From: Okeanomitos corallinicola TIOX110
Lineage (GTDB): Bacteria > Cyanobacteriota > Cyanobacteriia > Cyanobacteriales > Nostocaceae
DNA length: 64,000 bases
Reading direction: 5' to 3'
NCBI RefSeq assembly: GCF_038050375.1
Contig: NZ_CP150886.1
Location: forward strand, 1,591,318 to 1,655,317
A program made the position numbers and the translations under genes. Below the pieces are notes generated by a model. That model did no database searches, was not told where the DNA came from, and was given only the letters and a program-made list of their open reading frames with translations. Below are positions 46,420 to 55,190 of this stretch, in pieces; position 1 is the stretch's first letter, and every line of letters begins with the position of its first letter.

Positions 46420-47055
46420 ATGGTAACTCTAGCACCTACTGAAACTAAAAATATCATTCTCAACAATCTTTCTTGGCATACATTTGAAAGTATTTTAGAA
46501 GAAACAGGTAGTAATCGTCATCATCGTTTCACTTATGATCAGGGAAAACTAGAAATCATGACTCCTTTAATGCCTCATGAACATAATAAAAGATTACTAG
46601 AGAAACTAATTGATACTTTAGTAGAAGAATTAAATCTGAATGTTAAAAGCACAGGTTCATTAACTTGTAAACGGGAAGATTTAGCTAAGGGTGTAGAACC
46701 TGATTCTAGTTTCTATATTCAAAATGAACCAATTATGAGAAACAAACAAAATTTAGATTTAACTCAAGATCCTCCCCCAGATTTAGTCATAGAAGTTGAT
46801 TATAGTAGTGCTTCCATTGATAAATTACCAATTTATTTAGCATTAGGTGTTCCCGAAGTTTGGCGTTATGATTCTCCTATCATGCAAATTTATCATTTAT
46901 CTGATGGTAAATATGAGATTTGTAATAGTTCTCCCACCTTTGCAAATTTACCTTTAAATACAGAGATTCCCAAGTTTTTAGCTGCCAGTTTAGAAATAGG
47001 TGAAGTGGCGATGATTCGTAGTTTTAGGAGTTGGATAAAAAAGCAGATGATATAG
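46420..47055 (+). CDS. Uma2 family protein (DUF820, PD-(D/E)XK nuclease-like)
   Basis: The 211-residue protein starts MVTLAPTETKNIILNNLSWH and has FTYDQGKLEIMTPLMPHEHN, GVEPDSSFYIQNEP, and the core PPDLVIEVDYSSAS followed by GVPEVWRYD. The E-D-x(n)-E-V-D pattern fits a PD-(D/E)XK fold. The ATG at 46420 is supported by GAGGTGA 5-6 bases upstream. It is of a different Uma2 subgroup from the gene at 24647. Confidence 0.88.
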   Translation: MVTLAPTETKNIILNNLSWHTFESILEETGSNRHHRFTYDQGKLEIMTPLMPHEHNKRLLEKLIDTLVEELNLNVKSTGSLTCKREDLAKGVEPDSSFYIQNEPIMRNKQNLDLTQDPPPDLVIEVDYSSASIDKLPIYLALGVPEVWRYDSPIMQIYHLSDGKYEICNSSPTFANLPLNTEIPKFLAASLEIGEVAMIRSFRSWIKKQMI

Positions 47056-47135
47056 TAGAATCTGATTTTACTGATTATTTATCTAACTTAGAAGATTATG
47101 AACAACGTTTGGCCAGTGGTGAAATTAAGTGGTAG
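47028..47135 (+). pseudogene. Possible tail of a small antitoxin-like gene
   Basis: A frame without ATG, overlapping the Uma2 3' end, reads LDKKADDIVESDFTDYLSNL then EDYEQRLASGEIKW and TAG. The C-terminal Y-E-x-R-L-A-x-G-E-I-x-W pattern looks like the end of small type II antitoxins. Its N-terminus is missing. It is 33 bases before the DUF433 gene. Confidence 0.35.
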
Positions 47136-47168
47136 ATATTAATGGGATAAAATTAACCAAGGAGAAAA

Positions 47169-47375
47169 ATGAGTTATCGAAATATCATTACAATTGAACC
47201 TGATAAACGTGGTGGTAAACCCTGTATTAGAAGAATGAGAATTACAGTATATGATGTTTTAGGTTGGTTAGCTGCGGGAATGTCTCATGCAGAAATTTTA
47301 GATGATTTCCCAGAGTTAACAGAGGAAGATATTAAAGCTTGTTTAGAATTTGCCGCTGATAGAGAACATCACTAA
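47169..47375 (+). CDS. DUF433 family protein (VapB-like antitoxin)
   Basis: The 68-residue protein reads MSYRNIITIEPDKRGGKPCI, then RRMRITVYDVLGWLAAGMSH and ILDDFPELTEEDIKACLEFA. This is the DUF433 family with a winged or HTH-like DNA-binding fold, usually the antitoxin of a DUF5615 PIN-like toxin. No such toxin follows; the next frame is an unrelated LRAT-like protein. AAGGAG is 5 bases before the ATG. Confidence 0.85.
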   Translation: MSYRNIITIEPDKRGGKPCIRRMRITVYDVLGWLAAGMSHAEILDDFPELTEEDIKACLEFAADREHH

Positions 47376-47397
47376 CTCATACAATCATAATAGAATT

Positions 47398-47871
47398 ATG
47401 CTGAGTATTTACAGTATGGCAATTGATTCGACATTAGGAATTGCTCGTCATTATTATTTGAGTGCAGATGGCAACTTTAATAATTCTGTAGGTTGGGGTT
47501 CTGCTGGAGTTGAATGGAATGGAACTGTAGAACTCACGGAAGAAGAATTAAAGCGTGTTCATGAATATACAGATTTATTTGGTGAATATAATATACATTC
47601 CAATAACTGCGAAATGTTCGCTTGGTATGTAAAAACTGGTAAAAGATTTTCTGGACAAACACAAGAAATTAGAGTCACAAAATTTGGCGCAGCCTTAGTA
47701 CAATTAGTTCAACCAGTACATACTGTTCGTAGTATTAAATATCTAGAAATTGAAAAGTCAATAGTCAACCATCTAGAAGATAATGTAAAGGAAATTAGAC
47801 AGAAAAAACTAATTGAACAACAAGCAGAAAGAGATGATTTTTGGGCTAGACGAGATGCAGAAAGAAAATAA
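47398..47871 (+). CDS. LRAT-like fragment, possibly non-catalytic
   Basis: A 157-residue frame starts at ATG 47398. Its middle holds YNIHSNNCEMFAWYVKTGKR, close to the N-C-E-H-F motif of lecithin-retinol acyltransferase-like NlpC/P60 proteins. The upstream catalytic His strands of that fold are not present; the protein begins about 50 residues before the NCE motif. The C-terminus is a charged helix rich in Gln/Arg/Glu. It could be an N-terminally deleted gene. A second ATG at 47416 is possible. The assignment is tentative. Confidence 0.5.
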   Translation: MLSIYSMAIDSTLGIARHYYLSADGNFNNSVGWGSAGVEWNGTVELTEEELKRVHEYTDLFGEYNIHSNNCEMFAWYVKTGKRFSGQTQEIRVTKFGAALVQLVQPVHTVRSIKYLEIEKSIVNHLEDNVKEIRQKKLIEQQAERDDFWARRDAERK

Positions 47872-47889
47872 AAAGATAATCAATAATTG

Positions 47890-47972
47890 TAGGTTGGGTT
47901 AAGTGAAGCGCAACCCAACAGCAAAGGACTGGTTAATGTTGGGTTTCCTTACGTCAAACAAACCTACTGTAC
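47890..47972. repeat. GTAGGTTGGGTT inverted repeat
   Basis: GTAGGTTGGGTTAAGTG at 47890 and TTGGGTTTCC...AAACCTAC near 47972 frame a ~83-bp imperfect palindrome between the LRAT-like frame and the SET gene. Related units lie at 237 and 61120. Confidence 0.6.
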
Positions 47973-48044
47973 TCTTGATAGTGACGATACAATTTAAGCA
48001 ATAACCCACACCTTCCCCTTTCCGCGACTCTGCATAATCAAAAA

Positions 48045-48413
48045 TCACTCCACCGCATCAAACCAAATCGGCGTAGAATCATCAACTTTACCATTATAAT
48101 TAACAGTAATTTCCTGACCTTGTAAAATATACTTATGGGCAATAATTTCTATAACCTGTTCATCAAACTTTTTTCTATAAAAAGCATTCGGACGATAGGA
48201 ATGATTAAAAAGAGAAGCAAATCCTAAAGCTATAGCACAACTTTCTCCATGCCAATCAAAATAATAATTACATAATACAGTTTTACCAATTAACTTAACT
48301 TGTTGTTTAGGAATAACAATCACAGGAGAAATTTCAATTATTTCACCTTGATCAAAATCTTGATCAGCAAAAATACCTCTACCTTTAATTTCTGTATCAC
48401 GAACTACTAACAT
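48045..48413 (-). CDS. SET-domain protein (predicted lysine methyltransferase)
   Basis: The 122-residue protein has a compact SET domain: IKGRGIFADQDFDQGEIIEI at the start, ALGFASLFNHSYRPNAFY (the N-H-S motif) and QEITVNYNG near the end. SET proteins transfer methyl groups from SAM to lysine; in bacteria targets are mostly unknown. The post-SET region is only about 12 residues. It is a single minus-strand gene. Horizontal origin is possible, since SET domains are patchy in bacteria. Confidence 0.85.
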   Translation of the reverse strand: MLVVRDTEIKGRGIFADQDFDQGEIIEISPVIVIPKQQVKLIGKTVLCNYYFDWHGESCAIALGFASLFNHSYRPNAFYRKKFDEQVIEIIAHKYILQGQEITVNYNGKVDDSTPIWFDAVE

Positions 48414-48614
48414 AAATCAATTCTGTCTAATTAGGGCAAGATTTTTTTCTGTAACTAATCAGGCCAAACGCAGAGAAAATAAATGTTTTTGTGCATGATT
48501 TATCATCACTCTATTTACTATAACAATTCTCAAAAATTCCTGGAAATAAGTAATCTGACTTGTTTAATAAATTAGCTATCTAAGTTAAGCAGTTTATGTT
48601 ATTATAAATATCCC

Positions 48615-49088
48615 ATGCTAACAATCATTGGTTGTGGAAATCTCAATCGTAATGACGACGCTGTAGGGGTAATTATTGCCCAACGTTTACAGCAATATCT
48701 CGCTCAAAATCCTCACCCCCAAGTCCGCATTTTTGATTGTGGTACTGCGGGAATGGAGGTGATGTTTCAAGCCAAAGGAAGTGAAAAATTAATTATTTTG
48801 GATGCCAGTTGCACAGATTCAGAACCAGGTGCTATATTTAAAGTCCCAGGGAAAGAATTGGAAGCTCTACCAGAACCTAGTTATAACTTGCATGATTTCC
48901 GTTGGGATCATGCCTTAGCAGCAGGGAAAAAAATCTTTTTAGATGATTTTCCCCAAGATGTAACTGTCTATTTAATTGAGGCTGCAAGTCTTGATTTTGG
49001 ACTAGATTTAAGTCCCGCTGTTCAACATTCTGCGGAGTTAGTTTTGGCAGAACTAATCTCCATTATAAGTCAGAATTTGATAGCTTGA
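48615..49088 (+). CDS. hupW: Hydrogenase maturation protease (HupW-like)
   Basis: These proteases cleave the C-terminal tail of the NiFe-hydrogenase large subunit after metal insertion. The 157-residue protein has the nickel-binding acid in LTIIGCGNLNRNDDAVGVII, the second acid in IFDCGTAGMEV, and SYNLHDFRWDHALAAG with the conserved His. The N-x-R-x-D-D and the LHDFRWDHAL motif resemble HupW of heterocystous cyanobacteria, which matures the uptake hydrogenase HupL, more than HoxW. hupL and the hyp genes are not here. Confidence 0.8.
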   Translation: MLTIIGCGNLNRNDDAVGVIIAQRLQQYLAQNPHPQVRIFDCGTAGMEVMFQAKGSEKLIILDASCTDSEPGAIFKVPGKELEALPEPSYNLHDFRWDHALAAGKKIFLDDFPQDVTVYLIEAASLDFGLDLSPAVQHSAELVLAELISIISQNLIA

Positions 49089-49107
49089 TGAGGCTTAATT
49101 AATCATC

Positions 49108-49135
49108 CAAAATCCAAAATCCAAAATCCAAAATT
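49108..49135. repeat. Heptamer STRR (CAAAATC)
   Basis: CCAAAAT units repeat four times in register between the convergent hupW-like gene and the small gene at 49139. Confidence 0.8.
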
Positions 49136-49138
49136 AAA

Positions 49139-49513
49139 CTATGCCCAGTCACGGTAAACTGATAGTTCATCTACCCTCATTTCAAATGGTACAGCATTAG
49201 CATCAGGGGGGCAAACGCGAATTTTTGCACTGCTAACAATACCATAAATAATACTAGCCATTGGTACGATTTTTTGCAAAAGTTTCCAATTGCTAACTTG
49301 ATCTGGGCATTCAATTACTAAAGTTAAAACACTGGATTCTGTAGTCATGTACCAACGACAATGAGACAGTAAATTTTGAATTATGCGATCGCATCCTTCA
49401 TAAAAATACCGACTAATAGAATATTCTAATTGTTGCCGCAGAATAATATCTGCTGATGTTGCTTGCATAGGGCGCTTATCATCAGCATTGAATCCTGATT
49501 CTCTTCTATTCAT
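49139..49513 (-). CDS. Unknown protein downstream of the SagB-type gene
   Basis: A 124-residue soluble protein starts MNRRESGFNADDKRPMQATS. It has a helix QQLEYSISRYFYEGCDRIIQ, a hydrophobic strand SVLTLVIECPD and a C-terminus ending VDELSVYRDWA. I do not recognise it. The ATG at 49513 follows GGAA and AGGA sequences. It starts 19 bases after the sagB-like stop on the same strand, so the two are probably co-transcribed and may work together. Confidence 0.6.
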   Translation of the reverse strand: MNRRESGFNADDKRPMQATSADIILRQQLEYSISRYFYEGCDRIIQNLLSHCRWYMTTESSVLTLVIECPDQVSNWKLLQKIVPMASIIYGIVSSAKIRVCPPDANAVPFEMRVDELSVYRDWA

Positions 49514-49532
49514 TTCCGTTGATTTTCCTATT

Positions 49533-50819
49533 TTATTTACCAATTGCCATTACGTAAAGGACATCCTTATTGGTTCGTAGAAATTCTTGGGCTTCATCAT
49601 CATAAAAAGCACCAATACCACTACAATCTATTCCCCAATAATTACTAAATAAATACACTCTTTGTCCGATAAAACCAGCCAATTGCAGAGCAGTTTGATA
49701 ATTCTTATAATCGGACACAAAAAACAAAGTTACAGCGCAGTCTTTAGCCAGCGCCTGATTAATACATAAGTAACCTGTTTTTTCTGGAAATTCACCCGAT
49801 TGAATGAGATTCCTACCATTATATATACCGGGTATTATACCTTCAACACGATGCACCACTGCATAAATTTCTATTTCCTCAATATTTTCCGTGGGGATTG
49901 GTTTATGAATATTTTCCCAAATACGCCAATAGATTTCTTGAGAAATAGATTGTTTTTGAAAACGTCGAATAGAACGCCTATTCCAAACGTTCTCTAAAAA
50001 CCGTTGTCGGTGAAAATTAAATTGAGGATGATCTAACTTTTGCTGGTGACTAGGTTGCATTGACGTGGCTTTATAGGCATCTTCAACGAATTGATTTACT
50101 TGGAAGTAGTCAGTCCCACAGACAAAAGGAATTGATAACCTTAAACGTCTGACTGGTTTTGCTTGCACCTCTCCCGAAATCACACAACTACTAATAAACT
50201 CCTTATTCTCAAATCCTAAATCAGCATTGAGAGAGAGTTTATCAAAGTCAAAGATTAATTTGATGTTTTTTTCGTGAAGATATGCTGAAGCTGCAATCGA
50301 ACCCAAATGGTGTCCGCTATCTAAAAAGCAATATCTAATGCTCCTGTCTTGATATTTCCAGCTAGACCTATGATAAACAGAACTAACTAAAAAAATGAAT
50401 CCATTGATACGGTTATTGGGTAAAATATAACTCTCCAATCCGTCATCGCCTAATTCATAAATTAAAGTTAGACAATTATTCTCAATTTCTAGATGATAGA
50501 TGCCATTAATAAATCCGTCAACATCACGAATCTGAATATAAACTTCCGTTGGATATAACGCCCCCGCAGAGGGATTTACCCGTAGTTGATAGGGGACATT
50601 TTTATAAATCTTCTCAAAAGTAATAGTGCTTGTTAACTTGATAAAAGCATGAGTGGAATTATTGCTATTTAATTGCAATCGCCGATAAAATTGAGGATAA
50701 ACTTTAAAAGCACGAGGTTGAGTAGACGCATCCACATAATTTGGATTCATCTGCACCGATAAGTAAGAATGCTTGGTTGCTTCGTGAACTAATTTTCCAG
50801 AAAGTTTACTGTGTGGCAT
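49533..50819 (-). CDS. SagB/ThcOx family tandem nitroreductase-fold dehydrogenase
   Basis: The 428-residue protein has two nitroreductase-like halves. The first contains LRVNPSAGALYPTEVYIQIR and the CFLDSGHHLGSIAASAYLH helix; the second has NRRSIRRFQKQSIS, GYLCINQALAKDCAVTLFFV and LAGFIGQRVYLFSNYWGIDC. SagB-type enzymes oxidise azolines in thiazole/oxazole-modified peptides using FMN. No YcaO cyclodehydratase or precursor peptide is seen next to it, so it may act on a different substrate or in trans. Confidence 0.85.
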   Translation of the reverse strand: MPHSKLSGKLVHEATKHSYLSVQMNPNYVDASTQPRAFKVYPQFYRRLQLNSNNSTHAFIKLTSTITFEKIYKNVPYQLRVNPSAGALYPTEVYIQIRDVDGFINGIYHLEIENNCLTLIYELGDDGLESYILPNNRINGFIFLVSSVYHRSSWKYQDRSIRYCFLDSGHHLGSIAASAYLHEKNIKLIFDFDKLSLNADLGFENKEFISSCVISGEVQAKPVRRLRLSIPFVCGTDYFQVNQFVEDAYKATSMQPSHQQKLDHPQFNFHRQRFLENVWNRRSIRRFQKQSISQEIYWRIWENIHKPIPTENIEEIEIYAVVHRVEGIIPGIYNGRNLIQSGEFPEKTGYLCINQALAKDCAVTLFFVSDYKNYQTALQLAGFIGQRVYLFSNYWGIDCSGIGAFYDDEAQEFLRTNKDVLYVMAIGK

Positions 50820-50886
50820 TTTTCAGTAACCGTAAAACTTCTATATTGCTGGTAAATTCAATTGCTTTATGGTCATCCAATTTTTT

Positions 50887-51120
50887 TCAATTTATGTTAG
50901 GATGATGTGGTAATAGCAATTTCACTACCTCTGTTTTTCGAGCCGATGCACCATAAATCAGGACAGTTGTACTGTTATCATTTTGGTTATTAATATCTAT
51001 GTTTGTTACTAATAATAAATTGATTAGATCATAGCGATCGCTAAAACCACCAAACTACAATGCTGTATCACCGTTGTCACCGCGTTGATTTAAATCTTCT
51101 GGATCTAGCCTTTTGCTATG
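50887..51120 (-). pseudogene. Ankyrin-repeat pseudogene
   Basis: On the minus strand the frame reads LDPEDLNQRGDNGDTAL, then a TAG, then FGGFSDRYDLINLLLVTN, IDINNQNDNSTTVLIYGA and SARKTEVVKLLLPHHPNI before TGA. The D-x-x-G-x-T-A-L...V-x-L-L-L pattern is two to three ankyrin repeats. The stop inside the first repeat and the lack of a start show that it is broken. It lies between the SagB-type and caspase-like genes. Confidence 0.75.
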
Positions 51121-51373
51121 ATCCATCGTCTATTTTCTAGACTTAATTGCGCTGGATTTGTTGGACTCATAATTATTGATTATTGCTAGTCAAATAACGG
51201 ATTACGGAGGTATTTACAAGTCAAAAGTAAAAAATCAAAATGATTGATTGAGTAATAAAAAACGGAATCGTGAGTAATGCCCACCATATTTAAAAGTTAT
51301 TTTTCTGAAAAATCAGCAGTGGCTAAGAACTAGAATACCGATTATTTGTGTAATTAATTCTGTAGAGGTACTT

Positions 51374-54300
51374 ATGAGTAACAACGTCCAATTTCTAATT
51401 GTTGGTGTCAATCATCACTATAAGGAGAATCGTCAACTAGGAGCAGCAGAGCGCGATGCTCAAGCCATCTTTAATATATTTAAACAGTTTGGACTAATCC
51501 AAAATGGAAACTATCAGCTATTGAAAGGTAAACAAGTTACGCCCAACGAAGTCAATAAAGCATTAGATCACATTGGAAACCTAACACAAAACGAAAACGA
51601 TATTGATCTTCTCTTTATCTATTGGGCAGGTCATGGTGAAAAGCTTCATGGCGGAGGAATGGGTCTATTAACTTATGAATCTAAAAGTGGAAATGATCCT
51701 AATACAGAAATGGTTAAGTTAGAGACATTAGTTGGTAGCTTTTCTCGATTCCAAGGATTTAAAAACTATGTATTAATTTTGGATACTTGTTACTCTGGAG
51801 AAGCCAATGAGATTTATAACAAACTAAAACCTTCCAATCTTAGGCAAGAAACTAGATATGAAGTGTTAGCAGCTTGTGAAAGAACAGAAACAGCTAAAGA
51901 AGATTATCAAAGACATGGTTGGCTTACAGAAATTGTGTTAAATGAACTTAAAGCAATTTTTGAGAAGAGAGTCCAACATTTTTGTTTATCAGATATACTT
52001 GCTCAATCACCAAATAGACTTAAAAATGAAAAGGATCAAACGGCTAGATATACTGTTGAAGTAAATGGAGGAAGACCGATAATACTTGATATTATTCCTC
52101 CTAGAGCAACAAACAAACTAATCACCGAAAATACAGTCGATTTTCTCGAAACAGCCCTGGGTTATACAACACAAGGTTTCTGCAAATATTTAAAAGACAA
52201 TGTTGTTCAGAATGTTGAATTGATATATTTTCTGGGATTTGATGTTTGGGATGGTTGCTTAGTCTATGATGGTCTAATTAACGGGAGTATCGAAGCGCAA
52301 CTACTCGAATTTATTCGACAAAAATTTCTAGATCGAGATCGATTAAGAAGCAGATACGAAGAAAAATTAGCAGAAAATGACTCAACATTAGGAATTGCAG
52401 GACAGTGCTTAAAAAATGCTAGAGATGCTTTTGAAGAAAATCTAATTAAACTAATAGAATATTTTAAGAAAAATGATTTTACTCAACAAGGTCGTCAGGA
52501 TTTCGTAAACGAATTAAAAACACCCACTCTAGAAGGATTACAATATATAGGAAATCTTGATAATTACCCTTCTGAATATGAAAATTATGATTTACTTTTA
52601 GGCCTGCAATCTTGTCTTTATATTCCTGTCATAGAACCATTTTTTGATGATTTTGATATCTTAAATTGTAGCAAAGACGAAATTCAACAAAAAGTCGAAC
52701 AAGCTAAATTAGAATTATCAGAACTAAGATATGGACGAAAACCTTTAGGTGGTGTATTGATTGCAGCTAATCGTAAGTCGAATGGTATAAAACCACTAAA
52801 CAACGACACATCTCTCCCAAAAGATGATTCATTGATTACACAACAAATACGAGGGGAACTTGATGGATCTCAAACAAATAATTGGAGAAAATACAAGAAT
52901 TTTCGTAGCTACTTAAAAGGTATTAATGCTGTTTATAGAGAAAAGTCAGTTAAAAAAATTAGTTTACGTCAAGGGTTACATCCTAGTTTAGTTAAAAGGA
53001 GTATTAAAAATATAAAAGAAGCAATTCAACTCTCAACTAATCCAGAAAGTTTGTCTCAAGAAAAACTTGGTCTATTTATTGATAAACTTGCACAGAAAGT
53101 TGAAACAGACAGACTAGAACATGAAAAACCTTTAAGTTTTGCTGATAGTCTAAATAATGGTGTGACTCATTTTCGGCTAAACAAGCAAGAATTACAAAAG
53201 ATACAAGTCAATGTCAATAAACCTGAGTCCATAGAAATCATTAAAATTTATGTACTTGCTATATTGTGGCGAGATTTGCGAATCGAACAAGAAGTTTATG
53301 AGTCTACTGATCCTCAAATTGAGCAGTATCTTAACAATAAGATAATAGAAATACTTCAACCTCAAGAAGTACAAGATTTTGATAATCAACTAACTCTCGA
53401 AAGTTATATAGCTAAACCAATTCTAAATTCAGCAGCAGATCAGTTAACTTATTTAGAGCCAGATGATTATCCAGAACGTGAAGAAGTGTCGAAAAAAATA
53501 CTGCTTCTTATTAACAATCTCCTTGACGATTTAAGAGAAGTAAAAAAACACCCATCTGAACTTGTCTATCAATATCTTCAGCAATTAGCTCCTATTAAAA
53601 AATATGTTGATAGTGTTGCTAATTTAGAAGGGATTTTTGGGAATAGCATCAATCAAAGAATTTTTTGCGATCTTTCTCATGGTTTATCAGTATGGCTTCT
53701 TGGACTTTGGATATTAGAAAGCCAAATTTCTACAGAAAATGAGATGATAACAATTAAGAAACAAATTGTTAAGGTTATAGAATCATATTTTCATCAGCTT
53801 CCTAAACCATATAACTATACATTTAGAAGAGATATAGTAACAAAACCATTTGATGAGCTTAGAGAGGATTTTATTACAGTTTTTTGGGGTATAATTGCAG
53901 CAAGTCACGACATTGCCGTTCCTGTGCAACGTTTTAAAAATAGCTGCGAGCAGTTCTTTGGTCAATTTTTTGGTCAAGAAACTATTGCTCAATTAAAACA
54001 AAATTTGCAGTTCAATATTATTGATGTTTTAGATCATCCACGGTTTCCAATTTATAAAAATGCTATTACAAGTCTTTATTCAATTAATCCAGACCAATCA
54101 AAAATCATACAAAGAGATTGGTTAGAATGTGTTTTTTATCGTGCTGTCAGCAAAAATATTGAACATTCAACAGTTAGTTCGTTAATCCTTATTCATGAAT
54201 TAGAGCCTTACAGTGACTACTGTCATAAACCTGCTATGTGGAAGATTGTGAAGACATATTTAAACGATTTGTCCAACATTGCAGAAAATGAACAACGAAG

Positions 54301-55105
54301 GGAATATGGTTTATTTTTACCTGCTTATTTAGCTCATGCTGTAGCCTTTAGTGATTTGCCTAAGTTACAAAAATTATGGGAAGAAATGCAGAATGATTGG
54401 CAATATAATGAACATCTTTATTTTGAACAAACTGCCAATAAATTTAAGATATCTTTTGAAGAATATCCTCTAAGTTATTTATTAGGACTTCTAGAAACAA
54501 TTTTAGAACCAAGTGATGAATCTAATCGCTTAGATGAAAGAATTATTCAAATTGCTAAGAGTAAAAATAGTGGGAATAATGATAATTATGAAGATTTTTT
54601 TGATTATCACAGCCACTTCTATATCAATAATGTTGCAATAAATCAAAGAAATGATAAACAGTTTCTCTCTTTATCTTTAAAGTTATGGGAGAATAATATG
54701 AAACAAGAATCTCAAAAAATGTCTGTAGAAAACATCTTTAATCTTTTCAGACGGTATAAGGAAGCATTAGTAAACATTAATAATGATTCGTCTAATAATC
54801 ATCAAAACCAGTGGAGTGTATATTCCCAACAAGAATATGATAAAAAGTATGAAACCGACCGAAATAAATATACGAAAAGTTCCCATATATATCATAAGGA
54901 ATTTGATGACACTGATCAGGTTATATCTTTATCCCCTCGTGCTTATAAGGTATTAGAGATGATTTGTCGTCTTCATGACTTTTTCCAAAACTTTCAGAAT
55001 CCTCAATGGAAAGTCATGATTGAATTTGATAATGTTATTCATGTAAACAGAAACCCACCAACTAATCTCATTTTTCCCGACGATTTACCCGATGATTTGA
55101 TTTAA
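51374..55105 (+). CDS. Caspase-like protease with a large C-terminal region containing HD-like motifs
   Basis: The 1243-residue protein opens with a caspase-fold domain (about residues 5-245): FLIVGVNHHYKENRQLGAAE, then FIYWAGHGEK with the catalytic His87, then VLILDTCYSG with Cys139. Both are intact, as in active metacaspase/orthocaspase-type enzymes. The rest has no signature I know, except a set of His/Asp that fits an HD phosphohydrolase: H769 (DLSHGLSVWLLG), H845-D846 (IAASHDIAVPVQRF), D887-H888 and H931. There is no signal peptide or transmembrane helix. GAGGT is 6 bases before the ATG. Such proteins often act in cell suicide or defence; here that is inference. Confidence 0.8.
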   Translation: MSNNVQFLIVGVNHHYKENRQLGAAERDAQAIFNIFKQFGLIQNGNYQLLKGKQVTPNEVNKALDHIGNLTQNENDIDLLFIYWAGHGEKLHGGGMGLLTYESKSGNDPNTEMVKLETLVGSFSRFQGFKNYVLILDTCYSGEANEIYNKLKPSNLRQETRYEVLAACERTETAKEDYQRHGWLTEIVLNELKAIFEKRVQHFCLSDILAQSPNRLKNEKDQTARYTVEVNGGRPIILDIIPPRATNKLITENTVDFLETALGYTTQGFCKYLKDNVVQNVELIYFLGFDVWDGCLVYDGLINGSIEAQLLEFIRQKFLDRDRLRSRYEEKLAENDSTLGIAGQCLKNARDAFEENLIKLIEYFKKNDFTQQGRQDFVNELKTPTLEGLQYIGNLDNYPSEYENYDLLLGLQSCLYIPVIEPFFDDFDILNCSKDEIQQKVEQAKLELSELRYGRKPLGGVLIAANRKSNGIKPLNNDTSLPKDDSLITQQIRGELDGSQTNNWRKYKNFRSYLKGINAVYREKSVKKISLRQGLHPSLVKRSIKNIKEAIQLSTNPESLSQEKLGLFIDKLAQKVETDRLEHEKPLSFADSLNNGVTHFRLNKQELQKIQVNVNKPESIEIIKIYVLAILWRDLRIEQEVYESTDPQIEQYLNNKIIEILQPQEVQDFDNQLTLESYIAKPILNSAADQLTYLEPDDYPEREEVSKKILLLINNLLDDLREVKKHPSELVYQYLQQLAPIKKYVDSVANLEGIFGNSINQRIFCDLSHGLSVWLLGLWILESQISTENEMITIKKQIVKVIESYFHQLPKPYNYTFRRDIVTKPFDELREDFITVFWGIIAASHDIAVPVQRFKNSCEQFFGQFFGQETIAQLKQNLQFNIIDVLDHPRFPIYKNAITSLYSINPDQSKIIQRDWLECVFYRAVSKNIEHSTVSSLILIHELEPYSDYCHKPAMWKIVKTYLNDLSNIAENEQRREYGLFLPAYLAHAVAFSDLPKLQKLWEEMQNDWQYNEHLYFEQTANKFKISFEEYPLSYLLGLLETILEPSDESNRLDERIIQIAKSKNSGNNDNYEDFFDYHSHFYINNVAINQRNDKQFLSLSLKLWENNMKQESQKMSVENIFNLFRRYKEALVNINNDSSNNHQNQWSVYSQQEYDKKYETDRNKYTKSSHIYHKEFDDTDQVISLSPRAYKVLEMICRLHDFFQNFQNPQWKVMIEFDNVIHVNRNPPTNLIFPDDLPDDLI

Positions 55106-55190
55106 TTGATGATTTTCCTGTCCCCATGATTTTGATATAACGTTAAAAGTTATTTATTATAGAAAACAATTCTGTCAACGATCATTAACT

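Noticed and set aside
46420-47135. A frameshifted, longer Uma2 protein joining the 47028-47135 frame.
   Set aside because: The Uma2 C-terminus at 47055 already has the family's normal end, so the following frame is better seen as a separate remnant.
51374-55105. A transmembrane or secreted reading of the caspase-like protein.
   Set aside because: No stretch is long and hydrophobic enough for a span, and the N-terminus lacks a signal.
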